Assembly (NCBI GenBank): GCA_022478985.1
Contig: JAKSZP010015908.1
Coordinates: forward strand, 62,001-126,000
Direction of reading: 5' to 3'
Origin: Massospora cicadina
Taxonomy: Eukaryota > Entomophthoromycota > Entomophthoromycetes > Entomophthorales > Entomophthoraceae
Length of the DNA: 64,000 bases
The notes under the pieces were generated by a model. It saw only the letters and a program-made list of their open reading frames with translations. It made no database searches and was not told the DNA's origin. Numbering within the stretch: the stretch's first letter is position 1; each line of letters opens with the position of its first letter. Shown one piece after another: positions 11,575-22,712 of this stretch. The translations under genes and the position numbers were made by a program.

Positions 11575-12363
11575 GTCAGTGTGGGCCCAAAATAAATGGT
11601 CTGGTGCTTATGGGACATAGGCACACAGTGGTATATGCTGGGCCATATTTAGCTGGTGGGGGTAATGGTGGCCATTGCCTGAGGTGCTGCTAGGCACTCA
11701 GCACCGCTTGGAACAAGGAATTGGAGAATGGGTTTGTGCAATAAGTGGACAACCCTGACATCAACTCCTCATAAAGTGTTTGAGGGGTAAGGTGTGAGGG
11801 GAGGTTTGTAAAGTTTACCACAAGTGTGTATCAACTGGGAAGCGTGTTTGGGTGGTGGTAATGGGGGTAGCTTTATAAATTAATGGTGTAGCTGCTGCAG
11901 CGTCTTCGTCCTCTTAGGTAGATATTCAATATCAAACTAGCTCTTGCAAGGACAGAAGTTGATAAACCTTGCTGGTGCAAAGGTGGCTATTGCCTGCTCA
12001 ATAATCACTTTGTTAGCATATGGGAAGAGACGTCCATACTTAATGCGAAGACAAAAGCAAATTTTAGATTAAGGTAGGGCTAGGGGTGGGGGCGGGTTGG
12101 GAGGGCTCATTAGAGGTGGAGTGCTAAGTCACTTGGAGGGACATAGCAGCTGGATACATTTGGCAGACTGGACAAGCCAGTCCACGCGCATTTGCCTGCT
12201 GAACGGTAAATGCTAGCTGGTGAAGCACTGCTGCCCCACACTGGGGCAGCAGGTGGTGGATTCAAGGACATAAAATTTGGAGATTGGTGCAGTATGGCGG
12301 TGGTGGAAAATCAACTTGTTTTTATAACTTGCTTTAAATTGATGTTGAGTGAAAAGAAATGAG
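11575..12363 (-). pseudogene. Half-LINE R1, 5' region and proximal half of ORF1
   Basis: Upstream half of R1. Its minus-strand CTGCCCCAGTGTGGGGCAGC block at 12226-12245 is shared with R3 (near 28376) and R4 (near 36035). The frame ends at FWAHT against the Gypsy-A boundary (11575). The 5' end, near 12363, aligns with the 5' start of R4 at 35923, so R1 was full-length for its kind before Gypsy-A entered. It contains no RT. Confidence 0.75.
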
Positions 12364-12435
12364 TCATCTCTTATCCTTGGTATTCTTATTCTATTTCACC
12401 CTTCTGCTTAGTAAGCTCCTATTCACTGCATTTTA
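12364..12435 (-). repeat. Gypsy-D 3' LTR, segment 2
   Basis: Short LTR piece between R1 and LINE-1 (TTTCACCCTTCTGCTTAGTA, also at 22496-22515). Its end, 12418-12435, is one copy of the LINE-1 TSD. Confidence 0.85.
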
Positions 12436-15133
12436 AATTTATTGCGGGGAAGGCCGATCATGGGACAGACACTTCCAAATATGACTCAGGAAAGATAAAC
12501 TTAGTACCAGGGGAGGCACCCCAGAGAAGCGATGCTATCTCATGTTGCCAGCGGGAACGCCACTTATGGGGAGGGGGAGGGAACGTGTGAAGGGGCCGTA
12601 GCCACTATTGAGCACGTGTGGAGGAAGGGGTCTGATTTGATGAACCAGACTGGGAACCAGGAGGAGACCAGCTGTCGGTGACGCGGTGGGAGATATCCAA
12701 ACATCCACGCTTGAAAGTGGTCCACCAAATGAGACCAGAATCTGTGGACAGCTTCTGGGAGGGTGGGGATGGGGCCAGCGATGGCATCCAAGACAATAGT
12801 GTGGATAGTCCACATGGCGATTGCAACCACCAGAGCACGGAGGGAGGGTGGAAGGGGGAGGCCATTGATGAAGCAAACACATCTCTTGACAGGCTGAAGG
12901 GATGCGTTTGATCCTGGCCCAGCAGACGTTGGACTTTGCGCCATATCACTTTAGAGGTGGGGCACTTCTCCAGGCGGTGGAACAGCGTTCCATACTGGAC
13001 ACACATGACACAGGATGAGTGTAAAGCGTTAGAGCGCTCAGCTGTATGATACACCCGCCTCAGGCAGCGCCACACATGGGAGCGGACTTGAGGCTGCAAC
13101 AGAGGATGGTGTGCGTATTTCCAGATAGTCTTTTGGGTCTCAGTGGAATAAGGGATGTCCATCATGTCCAAGTAGTCCACCCTGGATAGGACTTGGAGTC
13201 GAATGGGGATCACGCCATCATGGATGGGTAGCCCCTATACCTCTTGTGTGAACTGAGGAGAGGGGCAGCCTCTTCGGGTTATAAGTCCACTAATACGAAT
13301 TCTCCACCCTGTGCTTCGCATGGAGAGTAAGATTCGTTTGTAGTGGGTTTTAGTCCCGTGAGGACCTGTGGCCGATGTGTGTGATGCGAGGTATTTCATC
13401 AGGGAGTGGGGGTTTGATGGATTGTTGAGGCCCAAGGCTCGGGAGAAGTTGGAGTGGGCCGCGTGGGACCAGTATTGGGATGGGAGTGTAGGAGCGGTGA
13501 TGGCCGCGATCCAGGTGCCCAGGATCTTGGCAGCATGGGCTTTGAAGTCAAGTAGGCTCATGCCACCTTGATGATGAGAGCCAAACATGACCTCTAGCCA
13601 TACTGGTGGAGGGCGGCCTGACCAAAGCCATCCTTGCAGCAAAGCATACAGGGATTTGAAGAAGCTTGGGGAGAAGGGGATGGCGTGGGCTCCGAACCAG
13701 ACTTTGGATAGGAGCATATAGCTGGCTAGAATAACCCTGCCAGTGAGGGTAGTAGGGTGGGCTCTGAGAGAGGCGATTCGCTTCGTCACATTGTCCAGTA
13801 TACGGCACTCCATTACTGCTGACGCATATTCGTCTGCCTCCATCCACACGCCCAGATGGCGCACCAGTCCTATGGTAGGACGTGGCACGAAGGGGAGCAC
13901 CAGTGGAGCGGTGTGTGTTGAGTTAGTAAGGCGTGGACGTGGGCGAGCAGATGGGCCAGGTTGAGAACTAATTGCTGGGGCCCAGCAGTTCTGAAACCGA
14001 CCAAGGAGGATGATTTCGGTTTTGGAGGCGTTCAGTGCCGCGTTGCTTACCCGGTAATATTCCTGTATGAGGGCTTCAAGCGCGCGTGCATCTTTGTTAT
14101 TAGACACCCCCACCACGCAATCATCTGCAAATGCCATCATCTTGACTGGGGTTTGGCCTGGCACATGGACCCCAGTGCGTTGGGCATTCACATTTCGCAG
14201 TAGTGGGTCAAGGCTGAAGTTGTATAAGAGTGGGCTGAGGGGGTCCCCTTGTCGCAGGCCCCTTTGAGGGCGGACTACTTCCGTTAGGAAGCCTGGGCCA
14301 CGCACTGCCATTGTCGCAGATTCTGTGAGCAGCATCACCCAGTTTATGAAGCGGGGGGTAGGCGGAATTGATGGAGGCAGGCCCTAAGGTATTCCCAGTT
14401 TACTCTACCATAGGCCTTTTGTTGGTCCAAGAATACAAGTGCCCCAGAGGCTGTGGACTGACATACATTAGCCACAGAGTGCACGTTATCCCAAATCGAC
14501 CTTCTGGGGATGAAACCGAATTGTTCTGGGGAGATGGTGGCAGATGGTACAGTCCCTAAACGGTTAGCCATGATTTTTGTTAAAATTTTGGTGTCTGTGT
14601 TTGTTAGAGAAATGGGGCGCCAGTTGGCTAAGTCAAGCTTATCCCCTTTCTTGAAGAGTGTGACAGTAAAGGCCTCATGTCCTCCTGGTAGGAGGCGCAT
14701 TTCCAACAGGCTTTGGTTAAGTGAGGTTAGCAGCAATAGGGATATATATTTGAAATATTTTTTGTAGAACTCATATGAAATGCCATCTGGGCCTGGGCAT
14801 TTTTGGTTTGGCGCACCGCGAATGGCTGTCCATAATTTGTTCAGAGTAATTAAATTCATTATTTCCGGGTATCAGAAAATGGTGCAGATATGAGCTCAGT
14901 CGAGAAATTTGCCATTTCAGCTGGCTGAATTGGTTTGGCTCAGTATAACTCGGAGTAATATTTTTGCGTTTTGATTACCACTTCAGCCAGTGTTTCCACA
15001 ATGGAATTATCCGATCTTTGCACCTGTGTGCAGGCCACACTCTGGCGTGGTGCAAATTTTTTTTAAAGAAGTATGCGGTGCACTTGTCACCTTTAGTGAT
15101 GCGTGTGGCCCTGTATTGGACACAAACACGATG
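12436..15133 (-). mobile_element. LINE-1 copy, 5'-truncated, with perfect 18-bp TSD
   Basis: The 18-mer CCTATTCACTGCATTTTA is present at 12418-12435 and 15134-15151, flanking 2698 bp. On the minus strand it begins in the linker before RT (GDKCTAYFFKK, near 15090) and ends with GTCTGTCCCATGATCGG then CAATAAAT. There is a polyadenylation-type signal but no long A tail. The same 3' end closes R1, R3 and R4. Endonuclease and ORF1 are absent because of 5' truncation. Confidence 0.95.
12564..15110 (-). pseudogene. LINE-1 ORF2: non-LTR reverse transcriptase
   Basis: Frames 14859-14344, 14338-13235, 13213-12605 and 12944-12564 join into one protein. Motifs in order: CPGPDGISYEFYKK; LANWRPISLTNTDTK; QFGFIPRRS; motif A, VFLDQQKAYGRV; RQGDPLSPLLYN; motif C, MAFADDCVVG; HLGVWME; and a C-terminal zinc-type motif CVMCVQYGTLFHRLEKC. 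The RT copies element RNA at the nicked target. The defects are few: a frame change at a C6 run (14353-14358), one in-frame TAG at 13235-13237, and a frame change near 12910. Catalytic residues are kept. No RNase H domain is seen after the zinc motif. It resembles L1/Tx1-type elements. This is the youngest-looking coding unit here, but not functional as read. Confidence 0.95.
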
Positions 15134-15329
15134 CCTATTCACTGCATTTTAGAAGTTTTTACTCTATCTTGAGGTTTGGCAGAATTCCCTAAATTTGCTA
15201 ATCTATTGGTACTATGATTTTTTTACTTCATATCAATATAATCTTCCTCTAAATCTTGAGGCTTACCTTGACTCATATATTTCTATCCACCAGATATATG
15301 GCTTATCGTCTAATCATATTAATTTCTCA
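15134..15329 (-). repeat. Gypsy-D 3' LTR, segment 3
   Basis: Resumes after the LINE-1 TSD and matches 22540-22712 (CATCAATATAATCTTCC, ATATATGGCTTAT, AATTTCTCA). It ends at the polypurine tract of the internal region. Confidence 0.88.
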
Positions 15330-15399
15330 CTATTACCCCCTTGACTGGACAATAAGCTCCTATTGCTTGTATGTTTGAAAGAACTTTGAATGGAATCAG

Positions 15400-16400
15400 T
15401 TGATAATCTAACTCCCCGCGGGTTCCTAAATGGTGTAGGCTTTAAACCAGGCTTCTCAATTATTTAAAATGGCCTGGTCCAAATGTTAGCGAGCTTGTTC
15501 TTATGTCCAAATCCAATTTGGACATGGAATAAGACATGATCTCCTACAGCATTTTGTGGGAGTCCGCTCAATCTACTTTGGTCAGCCTCCTTATCATGAA
15601 TCTTCTTAGCAAAGCTGGTAGAATACACTTCTATTTATAATTTAAACCATCTCACTATTTAATTGGTCAAATAATTCTGTAGTTCTACGCTGCCAGTATT
15701 CTCCACACATGATTAAAGCAGGGAAGGTAAAGCCAGATGTCTAAAATAGAATAGTTGGAAAGGACTCCTTCTGGTGGATGAGTGGTGGCTGATATTATGT
15801 GCAAAGATAGCTGTGGGTAGGAGGCTACTCCATTTAAAAGGTCGATCTTTCACAAGTTTCAAAGAATGTTTACCAATGTTCTATTGAGCTGTTAACCATT
15901 CCATTAGATTACAGATGGTAGGGTGTAGTCAAGAACCCACAGATTGCCATCAGTTCATTCAACTTAGGCAGGATATGCAATGTAAAATGGTTCCGTTGTC
16001 CACTAGGATAAAATGCAGACAGCCATGTCACTGTATGACATACTCTATTATAAACTTGGCTGTGGCAACCGCCCCCTAATAATTAATTGCATGGCTTCCG
16101 CCCATCTTGTCAAATGAACAATTGCTATTATTATGTACTTAGATCGGTTTGTGTCAGTTAGCAAAGGCCCTACATCATCAAGAGAAATGGTATGCCATGA
16201 AAAACGGATTATTAAGCTGGTATGTGGTCTTCTTTTGAAAAAGGTTTCTCCGCTTGGCACTGATGACAAAACCAACCATCTCCATCACATTATAACCCAT
16301 GCTCTCATAAAAAATTGGGGTACAAGAACTTAATGATTTATGCAACCCTCCATGCCCTACCGCCCTATGTGCATCAAAGATAATCAATGGCCTGACGGAG
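15400..16400 (-). pseudogene. Gypsy-D integrase
   Basis: Minus-strand pieces. The zinc-domain His pair AHRAVGHGGLHKS lies near 16370-16330 and the Cys pair CHQCQAEKPF near 16265-16240. The core region around DDVGPLLTD and KYIIIAIVHLTRWAEAM (16240-16090) includes the first catalytic Asp. Further down, LPKLNELMAICG and TTPYHL lie near 15975-15900. Multiple frame changes and stops. RNase H lies upstream and the LTR downstream. Confidence 0.8.
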
Positions 16401-16599
16401 GGTTTTTAGAAACTCAGCATCAATCCTCCAATTCGCATATATAGTTCTCATTGCGTAAGGGGTACTCTGTCTATGCCCATTTAGCACTTTAATCACTTTC
16501 AGTGGCTCATCGTGATATTTGCCAACCACCATCTTCTCATATATAATGTCATCCAAATCCGCCATAATGGCAACCATTGTAAGCTTTTAAAAGAATTTC

Positions 16600-17071
16600 T
16601 ATATTTTGTCAATTTTTTCCTCCAGATAGTGTACAATCTAAAAACATATGCTTGGAGCTTCAATGCCCATTGTGCGAGTCATCCTTCAGGTCCACGGAGT
16701 TTTTACAGACAACGCAAGGATGCATGATCCATTACCACTTAGAATTTCACCCAGTGTAGGAATACCGGGAACTGTTTATATCCATATATCACCGCCAATC
16801 ACTCTCTCTCAGTCATGGTGTAATTTCATTCATGAAAGTTTAAGCTTTGGCTGCAAAAGGTGACAGGATGATCTACGCAATCATCGTCCTTATGAAATAA
16901 TAATGCCCCTACGGATGAAAGTGATGTATTAATTTGCACTATGAATTGTTTCAAAATATTGCAAGGTGGGCGTGCTCTAACATGGTTCAAAAGAAACAAA
17001 TATGTTTTGACATCATTCAGTCCAGTCAAAGGTGGCTTTCTTCTTCTATAACTTAAAGAGCGATGCCCCAC
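16600..17071 (-). pseudogene. Gypsy-D RNase H
   Basis: The frame 17071-16826 contains LKQFIVQINTSLSSVGALLF (usual QTDAS reads QINTS, so the catalytic Asp is lost), then DCVDHPVTFCSQSLNFHE. After a frame change, VVMDHASLRCL near 16715 keeps the second Asp. It is an inactive remnant. Confidence 0.75.
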
Positions 17072-18104
17072 TAAAACTGAAGTTAAGAATGAACCGCCAG
17101 CGGTACCTGACTTGTCCCAAAAACACTTGTATATCTCGCTTATTGCCTGGCCATGTCATCTTACATATGGCCTCCACCTTTGGCGGCTGAGGTTTAAGGC
17201 TCTTTGAGTCCATTAAAAAACTGAGATATTCTAATTGCTTCTTTAAAAAATGACACTTCTGAGGCTTGATCTTGATGTTAGAATCAACAAGGCAGCGAAA
17301 CACTTGTTCCAGATGGCTAAATTTTCCGTGAATGTCCAAGATTATATTGATATCATCAAGGTAAATTAGGACTCAGAACAGCTTCGAGTCAGCTAAAATC
17401 GTGTTCCTCACCTGCTGGAACGTAGCTGTGGCATTACATAACCCTTGTGGCATATTCGTGGGTTGGAGAAACCCCTTAGAGGTGATTATAGCGCATTTTT
17501 CCCATTCCACCGCTGGCAAGTTGATCTTCTAGTACCCCAATAATAAATACATAACAGAAGAGATAATTAGACCCTCTCAGTCAATCTAAAGCGTCGTTAA
17601 TCTGCGGGATATTTTAGGAATTTTACTTCGTGATGCTATTAAGCTTCTGGTAGTCAATAACCACCCAGTTGGTATCATCTTTTTCTTAACAATAAGCACC
17701 ATTAATGCCCATGGGATCTTGGATGGCTCTAACATCCCTTATTCAATCAATTTGTCTACCTCATCGGAGAAAACCTCTTCCGCCACTTTTGAGCGCCAAA
17801 TAGGCCATGAATGATTGTAAGGGTGATTTCCCATGTTTACTTAATGCACCACCCCTCGTGTACACACCAAATTTTGGTCATCAGAAGCAAAAACGTCCCA
17901 GTATTTTTCGAATAGGGCCATCGCTCTATCTTTCTGTTCCTCTGAAAGTCCGTTCAGAGCTTCCTGTAGAACCACTACCATTATTCCAAATGGGGATTTT
18001 ACCAGTAGGCCGCGATCCTCCCACAAACTGAAGTTGTGAATATAGTGAACCCCTTCAATAGGGGCTAAGTGTAAATAAGCCATCACTTGGTGCCTTTGAA
18101 CCAT
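17046..18104 (-). pseudogene. Gypsy-D reverse transcriptase
   Basis: The frame 18104-17841 covers the region before the fingers (QKDRAMALFEKYWDVFASDD). VKKKDDTNWVVIDYQ lies near 17690-17645. The catalytic box is intact YLDD at 17363-17352 (VLIYLDDINII). The frame 17339-17046 continues HLEQVFRCL, IKIKPQKCHFLKKQLEYL and DIQVFLGQVRYRWRF, the usual palm/thumb order. Frames change several times. Confidence 0.85.
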
Positions 18105-18199
18105 TATAATCTCCTTCTGCAGGAGCGCTATCTTAACCTTCCTTTCTCCTGCCCTGGTAACAATAGCCCAGGAGCTACATGAGGTTTGATCCTAGATTG

Positions 18200-19250
18200 C
18201 TGGAAAGGCACCATAATCTCCCCTTATAAGCCTTCTGAGATGTCAATTTCAAGCTCCGTTCCTAATCTGACCTAAAACCCAGATGGTATGCTTACAATGC
18301 TCAAAGCTTGTAGAGGAATGCCTTTGTACTTGTAAGCCTGGTTGGGGAGGGCTCTGGTCCTCTACTCATCAGCCAATATTGGACAGGTATCACCCCATCG
18401 CTATATGCTAAGTTGATCTGAATGGAGCAAATTGGGTCCTTTGGAACTCCGCTAGTACTAAAGTAAATGGTGACCTGTTGTCTCAAAATACTAAAGTTTC
18501 TTCTGCTATATTGACCATAACCCCAAAACACCACATGAACGCAGCACTGATCAACATGTTGTAGTTATTATTTGGCCTAATCACCTCTGGAGAAGAAGCC
18601 TTAACCAAACCAAATTTCAAAGGTAACATGCTGTAAGCTCCTTCTGACAGTTCTCCGTGCCCCTGAAGTCCCATACACTACTCTGTGTTCCATATTAGGC
18701 TTCAGCGGAAGCTTAGCCATGAGCTTGATGGAGACTAGTTTAACTGTGTCACTAGTTTCTATAAATCTAGGAGTTTCGTATTCTGAACAAAAATATTACA
18801 GTAGGTACACTCTGAATAAGAAGAACCAATGGTGGTTATTACGTGATCATCCAAGTGCTTTTTGTTACCAAGAAAAGTGAAATTACCTGCACTGACATGA
18901 GGATACTCCTGGGCAATCTTTTCTACAGGAATGGCTACGTTAACCCCCACTAGAGAGGCGACGTCCATTGAGGGTCCAACATCACTCATCCCGTTTTTTT
19001 TAAAAATTTGCCAAGCATGCAGATTTTGCACATCTTGGCGGAACTCAGAGCTTGAAAGATGATGGTCACTCTCTTACATTGAGGCTGGGGTATCGTGCGG
19101 AAGTTTTTGATATAATAAGTCATTAAGTTGAGTATCAGGCCTGATGCAAAGAGACTCATGGGAATCTTTAGGGACAATTAATTTTGGACTAGAGGAGTTA
19201 GAGCATCCCGTCTCTACTCCACTTGATTTTTTCCCTGCTCAATCAGAACA
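18200..19250 (-). pseudogene. Gypsy-D protease region
   Basis: Around 18775-18680 the minus strand reads FIETSDTVKLVSIKLMAK then LPLKPNMEHRVVYG. The second half matches the protease of Gypsy-B (MKISPDLEHKREYG). At the active site, ETSD stands where D-T/S-G-A is expected, so the site is lost. Remaining frames to 19177 link it to the Gag knuckle. Confidence 0.6.
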
Positions 19251-19254
19251 GGTT

Positions 19255-21660
19255 TCACCACATGGACATGCTAGTTGCAAGGACAGTTAATCGCATAATG
19301 ATCTTTAAGGCCGCACAGGAAACAAGTATTCTTAAATGGCTCCCATCTATAGTTTGCACTTGAAGGTCCGGGTCAAAAGTTAAACAATGAATTGAAATTA
19401 AGCTGGCGATGGGGAGGCTGAGCGTAAGGGTGGAGTAAATAATCCACCGACATATTTGGTGGCTGCATATTGACCAACGGATTATAACTGGGTCATTGTG
19501 GCCCGTTTTCTGATGAGGATGTGGCAGCAATTACAGGAGACTTCTGTTCCATGTTGGGAGAACTGAATGTGACAGAGAGATGGCTTAAAGTGTTAACAGT
19601 CTGTAAAAGCTCCGCATCATTGTGAAATATTTGGGTCATTGCATTATGAAGTTCTTATTATGGCTTAATATGCTGCAGTCATCGCTATGCTCACAGCTTT
19701 TGGCTAATATATTTGCTCCCACTAACACATGAGCTTCATCTGTGAATCTCTCCACAACCTCCACCAGTGACTTGTTCTTTTAAAAAGTATTATCAGAATT
19801 CTGGCCTTGCGCTGCACCATCTTCGCTGTGCCCCTGAACAGATGGGACAAAGTCTCCTTCACTTCTTGATATGTTACAGAATTACTCTTAAGGTAGCAGT
19901 TGACCTGATCGGTGCTTTCAACATCTAGAACAGATAGCAACAGTTTCACTTTTCACCAATCCGATGCTCCTTCCATGGCAAATACAAAAAATTTAAAATA
20001 CTCGTGCATGTTTTCATCATGACTGAAAGCTGGTAACTTCTTGATACAAACAAAATCGCCTTGCTCCGTTATTTAAACATGAGGAACAGATGGAATAGGT
20101 TCAGAATGGACAAGAGGAGCATCTCCTTGTGGGAAAGAATAGCGTCACGTGGATGGATGCAAATCTACTGAAGTGGACTGAGAAGAGGTTTGATTACAGG
20201 CTTGCTTTGACACCAGGGGGTACTCACTGGCCAACCTAGATATAATTTTTTCTCCAGACATGCCACTGACTGAATCCTTCCCTCCCTTACCATTCTGTTC
20301 AGCAAGTTTTGTCAACTATCCACTCAGCTTTGACATAATAGCACCAACACTGGCCGTCTCTCACCCCCTGTTGAAGCGCTTTGAACTCATTCTGCAATTT
20401 GTGGCAGAATTCCAGCTCTGTGTCCAGTTTAAGCTCCATTGTATGAAGCCGTGACAGGACATATCCAATGTGCCCTGAATACTCACGTTCTGCCTTCCAG
20501 TGTCACATGTAAGTTGGTTCACCTCATTTAATTTATTAAATAGAGCGTCTTGTTCCTGCAACAGCTCCTCATTGACCCATCAGAGGTTATCCAAGTGCAC
20601 TCGTATATCAGCATACTCCACTTTCTCAATGAACAGAAAAATGATGTCTCGACATAAATCACTTAACTGATACTCTCAGGATGATTATCTGACCCAGAAA
20701 ATGGCTGCGTTATGAGGACGCCAAAAAAGAGCTGGTTGAATGGTCAGCCATCTGCTAGTTACTCCATTCAGCACGAAGTTATCTGAATTAAATTGCCACG
20801 AAGTCAGCGTGATCAGTCATTTGTTGCTATGACAGGGCAACCCAGTCCCTAGTATGAGCCGCCGCCATTTCAATCCTTTTGGCCCATTCCACCATGTCCA
20901 CCATTAATCGCTTGATGTTACTACCCAATGTTGTAAATCCTTAATACATTCATATAAACGCTTGCACTGGTCTAACTATTCTCCTACAACCCAGGGTAAC
21001 TCATGATTCAACTGTAAAACTAACTCGTCCAAGTGATGGCAGATGTCCACAACATGACTTTCCACTTGCACTAGTGCCCCTAGATCTCTGCTAAAGAGTG
21101 GTTGAGGCAGTCAAGTAAATGGTGAGTGTCACTCTGTTGTGCTTGTACAAAATGCATGACATCCCCAATCTCAATGTTATGTTGAGCCAAAACATATAAT
21201 AATTGACAGATCAAAGGCTGAACATATGCAACCAAGTATTCCTCAGCTCCATGTGTGCTGAGCCTGTGAGATAACCACGTTGTGGTAGCATTGAGTTAAG
21301 ACATATACAATTCCCAATGGAATTTTTGGTCCCATTAATTATAAAACAGACTCAAGGCATGTTCTCCCACATCTTCTTCATAAATGTGGTAACCTCGCAA
21401 GAACCATTCCATGATACCACACAGCTGATGAGGGGTTACATTAGTGACCAGTTCTGCTGTTCTAACTCCAAAATGGGACAGGTATCTAACTGCAGTTCCA
21501 TCCTAGTATCCTTGTCTTCAGGTTCCATCCCAATGAACAGTGCTGGTTCCTCATTATATGACTTCATTGTTTCCCCAGAGTATTGGTCATGAAATCAAAT
21601 TATATTTTGGCATAGAGTGAGTTTGCCATGATGCCCTATTGCCATTGTACTACAGTTGAC
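19255..21660 (-). pseudogene. Gypsy-D Gag with intact CCHC knuckle
   Basis: The knuckle CFLCGLKDHYAINC (CX2CX4HX4C) is complete at 19324-19283 on the minus strand. A Gag-like stretch (19949-19722) includes LSHLFRGTAKMVQRKAR. The 20000-21660 portion, expected to be the Gag N-terminus and leader, is full of stops with only short frames (for example 20561-20361), and I cannot place a start. The knuckle would bind the packaged RNA. Confidence 0.65.
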
Positions 21661-21686
21661 CAGTGGCCCCCTGTAGTGAGCACAAC

Positions 21687-22712
21687 TGTTACTTTCAGCA
21701 GTATTGGCTAATTCCACTGAGCTGGTTGCATAGGATAATTACCACTGAGCAATGGAATGGACGATATGAAGATCACTGATACTTAATGTTAAGAGTTTGA
21801 TATGACTGGATAATAATCTTGAAACAGTTAGGACGGTTTGGGAAGAATCTTCATAAATGATATCAGTTACAATTATTTGAGTGCCTTGAGACAAGGCGAT
21901 ATTGGGATATAATGAATTTATTGGATTATCTCTAAAAAGGGCGATAGGGCAATGTCAACATTTGATGAATACGTATTAAATCGCCTACAATTTAGGCGAT
22001 AGAGAAATAAAGAATAACAAGCCAAAATGAGGAGAATCAGTGGAACCAAATAGTCCAAGCTATGAGAGTGGTATAGTCCAAAGCTGCTGTAAAATAAGTG
22101 AGATGGGCAAATAAAGAGGAGGAGGTTGCTAATAGGGTAGAGTGAGCAAACCAGTGAGAATCTGCTGTGTTTTATTATATTAAATAAAATAGTGTAGAGG
22201 GAGCAAGTGCTCCATATTTATCAAATTAAGTTTATTTCGTTGTTTCCAAGGGTCACGATCATCATATTGTTGGTCCTATTGCTCAGTGGGCTAAACTCTG
22301 TGAAAAAATCCTTATGGCGTATCTCGACAATTCCACCAAATTACAACACTTAATAATAACCAATATAAAATATGGAGCTATTGCCCTGACCAACACTTTT
22401 ATTAACTATATAAAATTGCAGACTATTGCTGCTAACTACTAAAAACTTCCTCTCTAATTTCCACTCAACGCTTATCCTTAGTTTTCATAGTCAATTTCAC
22501 CCTTCTGCTTAGTAATCTCTTATCTGTTGCCTTATAAGAGTTTTTATTCTAAATCAATATTCAACGGAATTTTCTCAAATTTCCAAAATATTGGTACTAC
22601 ACTTGATTCGCTTCACATCAATATAATCTTCCACTAATCATGAGGGTAATCTTGACTCATATGCTACTATCCACCTGATATATGGCTTATTTGTCAGTCA
22701 TATAATTTCTCA
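21687..22712 (-). repeat. Gypsy-D 5' LTR carrying a solo LTR-F
   Basis: 1026 bp, of which about 529 bp (21820-22348) are an inserted solo LTR. Without it the LTR is about 0.5 kb, matching the summed 3' LTR segments. The inner edge adjoins CCCCCTGTAGTGAGCACAA (21667-21685), the complement of the primer-binding site. Confidence 0.83.
21820..22348 (+). repeat. Solo LTR-F inside the Gypsy-D 5' LTR
   Basis: The plus-strand sequence aligns with the minus strand of 60107-61744 (for example ATTATTTGAGTGCCTTGAG, GGTGCTCCATATTTAT-type block, CATATTGTTGGTC). The corresponding segment is missing from the 3' LTR of Gypsy-D. It starts near TGAAAC and ends TTACAACA. TAATAAT occurs on both sides, but this is AT-rich sequence and I do not call it a firm TSD. 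Confidence 0.7.

Larger units (their letters stand above)
3120..22712 (-). mobile_element. Gypsy-D, Ty3/gypsy retrotransposon hosting nested insertions
   Basis: Minus-strand element. 5' LTR 21687-22712, internal region 15330-21686, 3' LTR in three pieces between 3120 and 15329. The LTR begins TGAGAAATTA and ends GTAACA on the minus strand. The internal side of the 5' LTR is followed by a primer-binding-site-like TTGTGCTCACTACAGGGGG. The 3' LTR is preceded by a polypurine tract (AAGGGGGTAATAG on the minus strand). Gag zinc knuckle, protease, RT, RNase H and IN occur in Ty3/gypsy order. Flanks 3115-3119 and 22713-22717 do not match, so no TSD survives. Nested in it are R1, Gypsy-A, LINE-1 and a solo LTR-F. 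Confidence 0.85.

Noticed and set aside
12678..14267. Several plus-strand frames of 60-85 codons
   Set aside because: They are antisense shadows of the LINE-1 reverse transcriptase.
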